Under the pieces are notes generated by a model. That model was not told the origin of the DNA. It ran no database searches and was given only the letters and a program-made list of their open reading frames with translations. 13,110 bases of DNA, from NCBI GenBank assembly GCA_028276305.1, contig JAPYWO010000006.1:1-13110 (forward strand). The letters run 5' to 3'. This DNA is from Candidatus Thermokryptus sp. Its GTDB lineage: Bacteria; Bacteroidota; Ignavibacteria; Kryptoniales; Kryptoniaceae. The first letter of the stretch is position 1. Every line of letters starts with the position of its first letter. A program made the position numbers and the translations under genes. Of the stretch, positions 6,938 through 13,110 are shown in pieces.

Positions 6938-9103
6938 GTGTTGGTTTCTCTAAACGCAAATTATACAATACTTGTCCTCGCTGTTTTGTTTGGTGTCATC
7001 GCATCTTTCATCTCATATTATGGAATTACTTTTCCCGGGGACAAGGGAAGAATATATTTGCTTTTAATTTTAAGGGCTTGTGCTTTATTCTTTGCGTTTA
7101 TGTTTTTATCTGAACCCATACTGACGCTGATTTCAAAGTCACAAAAACCGCCCGTTCTCGCGATTTTGCTTGATAATTCAAAAAGTATGCAAATCGTTGA
7201 CCGCACCGGGGACAGAAAGAAAATCGCAAAAAGAGTCGCTGAAAAATTAAATGAAATTAAAATCAACGGAGAGAAAAAATTTTTTACATTTTCAACCGAT
7301 GTAAAAGAAAAGGAAAACTTTACCCCTGATTCGTTGGATTTCTCCGGTGGCGCTACAGATATAACTAGTGCTTTGAAAAAGATAAAGGGCATCGCTCTAA
7401 AGGAAAATATAAAGGGAATTGTTCTCGTTTCGGATGGGGCTTACAATGTTGGGGAAAATCCATCTTACCTTGCTGAAAGGATTAAAATACCAATTTTTAC
7501 AATTGGAATTGGGGATTCATCGGCTCAAAAAGATATAAAAATTACCGATGTTCTTTTTAACGATGTTGTGTTCGCTGGTGGTGAAAATCCACTCGTTGTT
7601 AGAGTTGGCGCATCTGGATTTGAACCCGGGCAGGAGATTTCGGTAAAACTTTATGATGAAGGTAAAGAAATTGGAAGTGAGAAAGTGAAATTAGCAAGCG
7701 GGACAAATGAATATACGGTTAATTTTAAATTTGTTCCGAAAGATGAAGGGGTTAGAAAATTTACAGTCAAAGTTCAGCAACTTCCCGGGGAAGTGACGCA
7801 TCAAAACAATCAAAAATCATTTTATGTTAAGGTTTTGAAAGGGAGGTATAAAGTTTTAATTATAAGTGGTGCGCCATCGCCTGACCTTGCATTCATAAAG
7901 AGAGCGCTCGTTGAAAATAAAAATTATGAGGTTATTTCATACACTGAAAAGAGAGGAAGGGAATTTATTGAGGGGAATTTTGATATCAAAAATGCTGAAT
8001 CAGCCGATGTGTTTATTTTTGTTGGTTACCCTGTTAAAACAACCGATGAAGAAATTTTAATGCGCTTAAAAAATTTGATTTCAGCGCAAAATAAACCTTT
8101 CCTTTTCATACTTAGCCGAACTGTTGATTTCAACAAACTTCGCGGGTTTGATGTTTTACCGTTTAAATTTTCAATGATTCAAATTGATCCAGCATTGGCG
8201 TCGGAGGATGTTGTGAGCTTAGCGATAACCGAAGAGGGGAGAAATCATTCTGCTACTGACATTGGGGATGGGAATTACATTTGGAATATCTTACCTCCGG
8301 TGTTCAAGATTCGTGGTTCATTTACACCTGTGCCTGGGTCAAGCGTGCTTGCGAAAGCGAAATATCAAAATGTTGAGACAAATGAACCATTGATAGTTGC
8401 GAATCGTGTCGGGGCAAGGAAATCAATTGCGTTATTATGCTACGGGATATGGCGATGGAAACTTTTAACTGCAACGAATAAGGAATTTGAAGGGTTCTTT
8501 GAGAGGTTTGTAAATAACGCCGTCAATTGGCTTATAGCTCCAAGCGAGGAAGAGTTTATCAAGTTCAAAGTTGATAAAAATTTCTTCACGGAAGATGAAG
8601 AAGTTAAATTTACAGCACAAGTTTATAACGAAAATTATCGCCCGGTTGAAGATGCTGAAATCAAAGTTGAGATTTTAAAAGTTTCCGAAGAGATTCCAGC
8701 GGGCGAGCTTAATCTTGAACATATGGGTTCGGGTATATATTCTGGTGTAATATCTCTAACGAAAGGGGATTATAAATATACAGCAAGTATCTCAAAAGCT
8801 GGGAAAACGCTCAGAGTTTTTTCAGGGCGTTTCACTGTCGGTGAGTCCGAAATTGAATTTTCCGTAACGAATATGAATGCAAAACTTCTCAGGGAAATTG
8901 CTCAAAAGACAAACGGAATTTTTCTCCTACCCGATGAAGTTGATTCACTTGATAAAATTATCAGCTCCGTAGAAGAATTTAAAGCAACTATTGTTGAGAA
9001 CAGGAGGGAGTATATCCTTTGGTCAAGATATGAAACGCTTTTTGCGGTGATATTTTTTCTGTCGGTTGAGTGGTTTTTGAGAAAAAGATTTGGACTTGCA
9101 TAG
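6938..9103 (+). CDS. Membrane-anchored von Willebrand factor A / glutamine-amidotransferase-like domain protein
   Basis: A 721-residue protein. Two N-terminal membrane helices (about 9-28 and 39-65) are followed by a vWA domain (about 72-195). Its metal-ion (MIDAS) residues are intact: DNSKS at 79-83, Thr140 in GGATD, and Asp166 in VSDG. Residues about 200-300 look like a CARDB-type beta domain. About 303-535 resembles a class I glutamine-amidotransferase fold (KVLIISGAPSPDLAFIKRAL) without a visible catalytic Cys. About 540-670 is another Ig-like segment. A final helix at 700-714 ends in a basic tail. This layout matches the large vWA membrane proteins of Bacteroidota and Planctomycetes, distantly related to BatA. 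Those are usually presumed to assemble protein complexes at the membrane; function here is unproven. The start is GTG at 6938. The next in-frame codon is TTG, an in-frame stop lies at 6914, and no Shine-Dalgarno is seen. No MoxR ATPase or DUF58 partner is adjacent, which is unlike classical bat operons. Confidence 0.85.
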   Translation: MLVSLNANYTILVLAVLFGVIASFISYYGITFPGDKGRIYLLLILRACALFFAFMFLSEPILTLISKSQKPPVLAILLDNSKSMQIVDRTGDRKKIAKRVAEKLNEIKINGEKKFFTFSTDVKEKENFTPDSLDFSGGATDITSALKKIKGIALKENIKGIVLVSDGAYNVGENPSYLAERIKIPIFTIGIGDSSAQKDIKITDVLFNDVVFAGGENPLVVRVGASGFEPGQEISVKLYDEGKEIGSEKVKLASGTNEYTVNFKFVPKDEGVRKFTVKVQQLPGEVTHQNNQKSFYVKVLKGRYKVLIISGAPSPDLAFIKRALVENKNYEVISYTEKRGREFIEGNFDIKNAESADVFIFVGYPVKTTDEEILMRLKNLISAQNKPFLFILSRTVDFNKLRGFDVLPFKFSMIQIDPALASEDVVSLAITEEGRNHSATDIGDGNYIWNILPPVFKIRGSFTPVPGSSVLAKAKYQNVETNEPLIVANRVGARKSIALLCYGIWRWKLLTATNKEFEGFFERFVNNAVNWLIAPSEEEFIKFKVDKNFFTEDEEVKFTAQVYNENYRPVEDAEIKVEILKVSEEIPAGELNLEHMGSGIYSGVISLTKGDYKYTASISKAGKTLRVFSGRFTVGESEIEFSVTNMNAKLLREIAQKTNGIFLLPDEVDSLDKIISSVEEFKATIVENRREYILWSRYETLFAVIFFLSVEWFLRKRFGLA

Positions 9104-9161
9104 TTAAATTAGTTAAAAAGCGTGTGAATTGAACTTGTGAGGGTTTTAAAATTAATGGAAT

Positions 9162-10004
9162 TTATGCCCTTGGATGGGTTTGTTTATAAATCTTTTTTAG
9201 ATGTTCAATCGTTACATGAGTGTACTTCTGCGTTGTCTTAATGTCGGCGTGACCCAGCAGTTCCTTCACACTTACAAGGTCTGCGCCACGATTCAACAAA
9301 TGCGTTGCAAATGTATGTCTTAAGACATGGGGACCTTTCCGCTCGGTTTTTAGGTATTTTCTGACTATTTTATACACCTGATTTCTTGTGATCCTTTTCC
9401 CGTTTATCGTAAAAAGAGCGATTTTATTAACTGAATCCGCGGGGCGATGAGATCGGTTTGTCTGTGTCAAATAACTTTTCAAAGCTTTTTCTGCCGATTC
9501 ATTGAAAATCACAAACCGTTCTTTTCCGCCTTTTCCCCGAACCTTGATTATTCTTTTTTCCCAGTTAATATCGTCAAGGTTTAGGGAACACAATTCGCTA
9601 ACTCTCATTCCGGTTGCGTATAAAAGTTCAAGGATTGCTTTATCAATGGACTGGGCTTTTTCAAGTATCGTTTTCATCTCCTCTTCGCTGAGAAAGACGG
9701 GAAGTTTTTTCTCCTTCTTGACGGAGAAGCCAATCGTTGGGTTGATGTTAATTCTCTTCTGTTTAAGTAAAAATTTGAAAAATGATTTTAAAATTGCGAG
9801 CTTGAGGGCGATGGTTGATTTTTGCAGTCCTTTCTCGTTTAAAAAAATCAAATAATTGTGGATGTCGTCGCGTGAGATTTCTTTTGAATCCTTTTTCAGA
9901 AATTGATAGAACTCTATGAGAGTTTGTTTGTATCTTTCAATTGTTTGAGGGCTATTGTTTTTGATTTTGAGTTCATCAAGAAAATTTTGTATATCGCTTA
10001 ACAT
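9162..10004 (-). CDS. xerD: Tyrosine recombinase, XerC/XerD type
   Basis: With the start chosen here the protein is 280 residues, near the usual ~300 for Xer. The N-terminal SAM-like DNA-binding domain (SPQTIERYKQTLIEFYQFL) is followed by the catalytic domain. All active-site residues are visible: Arg134 (ATGMRVSEL), Lys158 (RGKGGKER), His226 and Arg229 (HVLRHTFATHLL), His252 (LLGHADIKTT) and the nucleophile Tyr261 (QKYTHV). XerC/XerD resolve chromosome dimers at dif; an integrase of similar build is possible, but no attachment site or cargo is seen. XerC and XerD cannot be separated by eye. The frame stays open to a GTG at 10085, but that start overlaps a hairpin repeat and lies upstream of a TATAAT box at 10043-10038. 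The extra 27 residues (RETLSFFHIFHYKYN...) are unlike the family. The ATG at 10004 gives a typical N-terminus, so I prefer it. It converges with the vWA gene across 58 bp. Confidence 0.9.
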   Translation of the reverse strand: MLSDIQNFLDELKIKNNSPQTIERYKQTLIEFYQFLKKDSKEISRDDIHNYLIFLNEKGLQKSTIALKLAILKSFFKFLLKQKRININPTIGFSVKKEKKLPVFLSEEEMKTILEKAQSIDKAILELLYATGMRVSELCSLNLDDINWEKRIIKVRGKGGKERFVIFNESAEKALKSYLTQTNRSHRPADSVNKIALFTINGKRITRNQVYKIVRKYLKTERKGPHVLRHTFATHLLNRGADLVSVKELLGHADIKTTQKYTHVTIEHLKKIYKQTHPRA

Positions 10005-10037
10005 TGCTGTTTTAACTTGACTTTTATCTAAACTCGT

Positions 10038-10065
10038 ATTATATTTGTAGTGGAAAATGTGGAAA
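10038..10065 (-). promoter_or_regulatory. Probable promoter of the Xer recombinase gene
   Basis: On the minus strand a perfect TATAAT (10043-10038) is preceded, 16 nt upstream, by TTTCCA (10065-10060), a 4-of-6 match to TTGACA. Transcription would begin near 10031, about 27 nt before the ATG at 10004 and inside the longer open frame. This argues against the upstream GTG start. It also indicates that xer can be transcribed separately from the arginine decarboxylase gene. The sigma-70 consensus may not be the main one in this lineage. Confidence 0.45.
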
Positions 10066-10083
10066 AACGAAAGAGTTTCCCTC

Positions 10084-10141
10084 ACCCAGGGTATCCCCCG
10101 CCCTGGGTTCCCCCGCAGGGCAGGTTCCCCCCGCCTGCCCT
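10084..10141. repeat. Tandem pair of GC-rich hairpins, REP-like
   Basis: Two palindromes of identical design stand side by side. Unit 1 is 10084-10108: arm ACCCAGGG, 9-nt loop TATCCCCCG, arm CCCTGGGT. Unit 2 is 10117-10141: arm AGGGCAGG, 9-nt loop TTCCCCCCG, arm CCTGCCCT. Each is 25 bp with perfect 8-bp stems. The 8-bp linker TCCCCCGC resembles the loops. The element is far richer in G+C than the surrounding DNA. It lies between the arginine decarboxylase stop and the xer promoter. Neither hairpin is followed by a T-run on either strand, so it is not a standard terminator. The twin layout recalls REP/BIME-type intergenic palindromes, but no other copy is present in this window. Confidence 0.7.
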
Positions 10142-10156
10142 TTCCTTCTTACCTTT

Positions 10157-10702
10157 TTAAGGAATTAAAACAGCAGCAGCAACAACGGTTGTCCACAATC
10201 CAGTTTTATCTACAATCGCAGATTGCGTTATGTTGAAGGTTCTTACAATTTTACCGCTCATTTTCCAAACTTGTTCTCTTTCATCCCAACTTGTGTTGGG
10301 GTCAAATTCAAGTCCCAGAGTTGTTGCGAGCATTGTCGCAGCAAGGTCTTCGGCATATTCACCAGCTTTATCATCCGTTTGACCAAAAGCGTGATGTTCA
10401 GATAGATAGCCGAATTGTTCTGAGTCCGCTGGAATGGCAACACCTATGGAAGCAGCGATTAACCTGTTTGGCTCGTTGCTTGATTCTTGACTTATGACGA
10501 CATGGACTATTTGACCCGGTTTAAGATATTCAAGTCCTTTGTTTTTGGGTATTATTTTACACCCAGGTGGGAAAATGCTGGAAACACGGACGAGATTAAA
10601 TTGAGCGATTCCAGCGTCGCGCAGTGCCATTTCAAAGCTTGTTAATTTCTCTTTGTGGCGCCCGACACCCTTGGTCAAAAACATTTTTGTTGGGACGTAC
10701 AA
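10157..10702 (-). CDS. Pyruvoyl-dependent arginine decarboxylase (PvlArgDC)
   Basis: A 181-residue protein of normal family length. It converts arginine to agmatine and CO2, the first step of polyamine synthesis through agmatine, using a covalently bound pyruvoyl group instead of pyridoxal phosphate. The self-processing site VSSIFPPGC is present: cleavage between Ser41 and Ser42 should give a beta chain (1-41) and an alpha chain whose Ser42 becomes the pyruvoyl group. The surrounding blocks [39 protein letters not shown] and [18 protein letters not shown] are typical of the family. The start is TTG at 10702; it gives the usual N-terminus ([12 protein letters not shown]) and has GGGAGGG about 10 nt upstream, whereas the ATG at residue 7 would cut into it. 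It follows tyrS after 23 bp and is the last gene of the apt-smpB-tyrS operon. No agmatine ureohydrolase or agmatinase gene is in the window. Confidence 0.95.
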   Translation of the reverse strand: MYVPTKMFLTKGVGRHKEKLTSFEMALRDAGIAQFNLVRVSSIFPPGCKIIPKNKGLEYLKPGQIVHVVISQESSNEPNRLIAASIGVAIPADSEQFGYLSEHHAFGQTDDKAGEYAEDLAATMLATTLGLEFDPNTSWDEREQVWKMSGKIVRTFNITQSAIVDKTGLWTTVVAAAVLIP

Positions 10703-10725
10703 TTTTTCTCTGCCCTCCCGAAAAT

Positions 10726-11955
10726 TTAGTTTTTAAATTTTGGTTTTATCTTTAAAAACTTTCTTTTGCCAACTTTAATCACAAAAGATTTATCAAGCCC
10801 AACTGTGGCGTCAATGTCATTGATTTTAACTCCATCAATGCTAACACCACCAAGTTGAATTAATCTTTTCGCCTCACTTTTTGAATTTGCAAGTCCAGTT
10901 TGAACGAGAAGTTCAACGATCCTTATCTTACCATCTCCTTGCTCAATTTCAAATTCTTCTAATTCCTCCGGGATTTCCTTCCTTACGAAAATTTTGTCAA
11001 ATTCTTCCTGTGCCTTATTTGCTTCTTCAACTCCATGATACATTCTGACGAGTTCCCAAGCAAGGCGTCTTTTTAAGTCCCTTGGATTGACGCTCGGGTC
11101 GTTTAGCTGTTTCTTGATGTTTTCAATCTCGGTTGGGGACAAATCGGTTGTTAAGAGAAAGTAATCATATATGAGCTCATCTGGGATTGACATCGTCTTT
11201 CCATACATTTCAAATGGTGGGTCATTGAAGGCAATATAATTGTCAAGGGATTTGCTCATTTTCTCAACGCCATCTGTTCCAACGAGAAGGGGCATTGTTA
11301 TTATAACTTGTGGTTCTTGACCGAATTCCCTTTGAATATCTCTTCCTACAAGTAGATTAAATTTTTGATCGGTTCCGCCAAGTTCAACATCCGCTTCAAT
11401 CGCTACTGAGTCCATCGCCTGAGCCAGTGGATATAATAATTCGTGTATGCTTATTGGCTCGCCCGATTTATATCTTTTGCTGAAATCGTCTCTTTCAAGC
11501 ATTCTTGCGACAGTATATTTGCTTGCAAGTCGTATAACATCTTCAAATGTCATTTTTCCAAGCCATTCGGAATTGTATCGTATTTCAACTCTTTCAGGCA
11601 GTAAAATTTTCTTCGCCTGTTCAAAATATGTTTGCCCGTTTATTCTTGTCTCTTCAAATGAAAGTTGAGGTCTTGTTTTGCTTCTCCCCGATGGATCACC
11701 GATCATCGCGGTGAAGTCGCCGATTATGAGAACAGCTATATGTCCGAGTTCTTGAAAATGGCGCAATTTTCTTAACACAACGGAATGTCCAAGATGAAGG
11801 TCTGGCTTCGTCGGATCGCAACCGAGCTTTACCTTTAGTGGTTTACCTGTTTTGATTGATCTTTCAATTTTCTTTACGAGTTCATCCTCGGGGATTATTT
11901 CAACGGCGCCATACTTTATTAAATCCATCTGTTCGTTTACACTTGGGAATTTCAA
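10726..11955 (-). CDS. tyrS: Tyrosyl-tRNA synthetase
   Basis: A 409-residue class I aminoacyl-tRNA synthetase that charges tRNA-Tyr in the cytoplasm. The nucleotide-binding signature appears as HLGH (residues 54-57, after GCDPTKPDL) and the mobile loop as KMSKS (232-236). Between them, [19 protein letters not shown] is the tyrosine/adenylate pocket region typical of TyrRS. The C-terminal ~65 residues are an S4 RNA-binding domain ([20 protein letters not shown] then [10 protein letters not shown]). The version with KMSKS and HLGH plus long linker resembles the TyrZ/TyrS2 branch more than E. coli TyrS. The start appears to be TTG at 11955, giving the family-like N-terminus ([21 protein letters not shown]). 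No Shine-Dalgarno is seen, and the ATG at residue 10 (11928) is an alternative. It lies 21 bp after smpB and 23 bp before the arginine decarboxylase. I saw no T-box or other leader regulator. Confidence 0.97.
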   Translation of the reverse strand: MKFPSVNEQMDLIKYGAVEIIPEDELVKKIERSIKTGKPLKVKLGCDPTKPDLHLGHSVVLRKLRHFQELGHIAVLIIGDFTAMIGDPSGRSKTRPQLSFEETRINGQTYFEQAKKILLPERVEIRYNSEWLGKMTFEDVIRLASKYTVARMLERDDFSKRYKSGEPISIHELLYPLAQAMDSVAIEADVELGGTDQKFNLLVGRDIQREFGQEPQVIITMPLLVGTDGVEKMSKSLDNYIAFNDPPFEMYGKTMSIPDELIYDYFLLTTDLSPTEIENIKKQLNDPSVNPRDLKRRLAWELVRMYHGVEEANKAQEEFDKIFVRKEIPEELEEFEIEQGDGKIRIVELLVQTGLANSKSEAKRLIQLGGVSIDGVKINDIDATVGLDKSFVIKVGKRKFLKIKPKFKN

Positions 11956-11976
11956 TTTGCTTGGGAGATTTTGTTT

Positions 11977-12444
11977 TTACTCTCTATACTTATCGGCATA
12001 TTTCCTTTTAAGTTCTCTTTGCAAATCTCTTTCTGCTATATCTTCTTTTTTCTCATATTTTCTCTTGCCTCTGACAAGTGCGAGTTCAACTTTTGCTTTC
12101 CCATTTTTAAAATAAACTTTTAACGGAATTAAAGTCAAGCCCCTCTCTTTAATTTTTGTTGCGAGCCGTATTATTTCACGCTTGTGAAGTAGTAATTTTT
12201 TATCTCGCAACGGGTCGTGGTTATGAATGTTGCCGTATTCATATGGGCTGATGTGCATATTTAAAAGCCACGCCTCGCCATTTTTAATTATAGCGTAACT
12301 ATCTTGAATGCTCACCTTACCTTGTCTTAAAGATTTTACCTCCGTTCCCTTCAAGACGAGTCCAGCTTCGATTGTTTCGAGGATTTCGTAGTCGTGATGT
12401 GCCTTGCGATTCGTTGTTACAATTTTAATTTTCTCCTGCGTCAT
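11977..12444 (-). CDS. smpB: SsrA-binding protein SmpB
   Basis: A 155-residue protein of normal SmpB length. It binds tmRNA (SsrA) and brings it to stalled ribosomes for trans-translation. The family core is clear: NRKAHHDYEILETIEAGLVL, then GTEVKSLRQGKVSIQDSYA, then ISPYEYGNIHNHDPLRDKKL and LHKREI. The basic C-terminal tail, from about residue 127 (KRKYEKKEDIAERDLQRELK onwards), is the part that folds into the empty mRNA channel. The ATG overlaps the TGA of the preceding DUF2721 gene in an ATGA junction, with GGGGA just upstream, implying coupled translation. No ssrA (tmRNA) gene was recognised in the window. Confidence 0.98.
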   Translation of the reverse strand: MTQEKIKIVTTNRKAHHDYEILETIEAGLVLKGTEVKSLRQGKVSIQDSYAIIKNGEAWLLNMHISPYEYGNIHNHDPLRDKKLLLHKREIIRLATKIKERGLTLIPLKVYFKNGKAKVELALVRGKRKYEKKEDIAERDLQRELKRKYADKYRE

Positions 12445-12929
12445 TCTTCCCCTTTAACTTCAATTAAAATTACACGATAAGATATAAGCACATCTATTCC
12501 AAGGAAACATACACCGCAGAGCACGAGTAAAAGACCGACCACGAAAAGATAAAGTGGAAGTTCTCTTACAAGTTGAACGGAGAAAAATATATTTAAACCA
12601 ATAGCGAAAGAAGTCAACACGAAGAAAACCGCTGCTGAGATGTGGCACAACATCGCATTTCTTACATACCAAATTCTGCGGACGAGGATTTCAATTTGAT
12701 TTTTTATGCTTAAAAATCTGACATTTTCTGTGTATTCAAGCTCACCCTTCTTGACAAGCTCTTTTATCAATTTCCTCTTCTCATCGTTTAACAATCTCAC
12801 CCTGTTGACGAGAGTAGAATGCCTTGCGTTCAAACCAGAAAGGAAAAAAGCGCTTGATGAAATCATAACAGCGGGCGATAAAATTGCTTGTATAGCCTGA
12901 GTGGCAGTCAAAGTGAAATTCTGCTCCAT
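12441..12929 (-). CDS. DUF2721 family membrane protein
   Basis: A 162-residue membrane protein. The N-terminal helix with AILSPAVMISSSAFFLSGLN (residues 15-34), followed by a charged segment starting ARHSTLVNRVRLLNDEKRKL, matches the DUF2721 pattern (AILSPAVMI...GLNxR...VxRxR). Two more hydrophobic segments lie at about 93-116 and 124-149, giving three likely membrane spans with a cytoplasmic charged stretch between the first and second. No function is known for the family. The ATG shares its A with the TAA of apt (TAATG), and its own TGA overlaps the smpB ATG, so it is tightly embedded between two housekeeping genes. It has no strong Shine-Dalgarno, so re-initiation after apt is likely. Confidence 0.88.
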   Translation of the reverse strand: MEQNFTLTATQAIQAILSPAVMISSSAFFLSGLNARHSTLVNRVRLLNDEKRKLIKELVKKGELEYTENVRFLSIKNQIEILVRRIWYVRNAMLCHISAAVFFVLTSFAIGLNIFFSVQLVRELPLYLFVVGLLLVLCGVCFLGIDVLISYRVILIEVKGEE

Positions 12930-13110
12930 TAGAGCTCTTGCTCACTGTTATATTTGACAATTGAAAAGATGTCGTAGTTTTTGAGTCGTTCTCTGCCATT
13001 TAAAAAACTTAATTCAATCAAAAAGCATATCCCCACAACTTCACCACCGAGTCGTTCAATTAATTTACACGCGGCTGAAACAGTTCCACCAGTTGCAAGA
13101 AGGTCATCGT
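12929..13110 (-). CDS. apt: Adenine phosphoribosyltransferase (3' part only, 5' end beyond the window)
   Basis: The minus strand from the right edge reads 59 residues to a TAA at 12931-12929. It begins inside the PRPP-binding motif: [20 protein letters not shown], followed by [20 protein letters not shown] and [22 protein letters not shown] with the downstream FLIEL...LNGR...L segment is diagnostic of adenine phosphoribosyltransferase rather than other type I phosphoribosyltransferases. The enzyme makes AMP and pyrophosphate from adenine and PRPP in purine salvage. About 115 N-terminal residues are missing beyond the window. The stop overlaps the DUF2721 start by one base, placing apt upstream in the same operon as DUF2721, smpB, tyrS and the arginine decarboxylase. 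Confidence 0.93.
   Translation of the reverse strand, partial: DDLLATGGTVSAACKLIERLGGEVVGICFLIELSFLNGRERLKNYDIFSIVKYNSEQEL

Noticed and set aside
9104..9161. Bidirectional terminator between the convergent vWA and xer genes
   Set aside because: I examined both strands of this 58-bp gap and found no stem with a T-run; only AT-rich sequence is seen.
9162..10004. Xer gene as the integrase of a mobile element
   Set aside because: No direct repeats resembling attachment sites, cargo genes, transposase or composition shift were seen around it. Housekeeping Xer is the simpler reading.
10005..10085. N-terminal 27-residue extension of the Xer recombinase from a GTG at 10085
   Set aside because: It overlaps a hairpin arm, precedes a TATAAT box that would drive xer, and is not like Xer N-termini.
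10084..10141. Hairpin pair as an intrinsic terminator of the arginine decarboxylase operon
   Set aside because: No T-run follows either stem on either strand, so the standard terminator layout is missing.
12781..12999. 72-codon minus-strand frame spanning the apt/DUF2721 junction
   Set aside because: It is out of frame with both genes, which are joined by a typical TAATG overlap and have clear family motifs.

Overview
The window looks like ordinary chromosome of an AT-rich, probably thermophilic bacterium of the Bacteroidota/Ignavibacteria/Kryptonia side of the FCB group. This is inferred from four things: a secreted protease ending in a type IX secretion (T9SS) sorting domain with the YPNPFNPST-type motif common in those lineages, several genes lacking a clear Shine-Dalgarno sequence, Lys/Glu-rich proteins, and a pyruvoyl-type arginine decarboxylase. 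No rRNA, tRNA, CRISPR array, insertion sequence or prophage was seen. Coding density is very high. The longest stretch without a gene is about 150 bp if the shorter Xer start is accepted.

Left block (1-6857, all on the minus strand). Reading in the direction of transcription: lipoyl synthase (lipA), a Wzx-like polysaccharide flippase, a 99-residue lipoprotein, a 1012-residue secreted HExxH metallopeptidase with a T9SS C-terminal domain, and a 315-residue lipoprotein with an Ig-like (ASH/choice-anchor type) domain. Spacings run from a 4-bp overlap to about 16 bp, so this is very likely one operon. It ends at a strong intrinsic terminator (165-198). Beyond that, the first 34 codons of hypC ([NiFe]-hydrogenase maturation chaperone) run off the left edge, pointing to a hydrogenase maturation locus outside the window.

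Centre (6858-9161). A divergent plus-strand gene encodes a 721-residue membrane protein with a von Willebrand factor A domain, a class I glutamine-amidotransferase-like domain and Ig-like domains. It resembles the large vWA membrane proteins of Bacteroidota/Planctomycetes. It converges on a tyrosine recombinase of the XerC/XerD type.

Right block (9162-13110, all on the minus strand). In transcription order: apt (5' end missing at the window edge), a DUF2721 membrane protein, smpB, tyrS and pyruvoyl-dependent arginine decarboxylase. The first three are joined by stop/start overlaps (TAATG, ATGA) and the next two by gaps of 21-23 bp, so they probably form a housekeeping operon of purine salvage, ribosome rescue, tRNA charging and polyamine synthesis. 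A pair of matched GC-rich hairpins (10084-10141) separates this operon from xer, which has its own plausible promoter.

The main points for a second look are the tandem GC-rich hairpin element, the surface-protease/lipoprotein module, the hypC fragment at the edge, and the PvlArgDC gene. I do not see convincing evidence of a wholly new biological system here.
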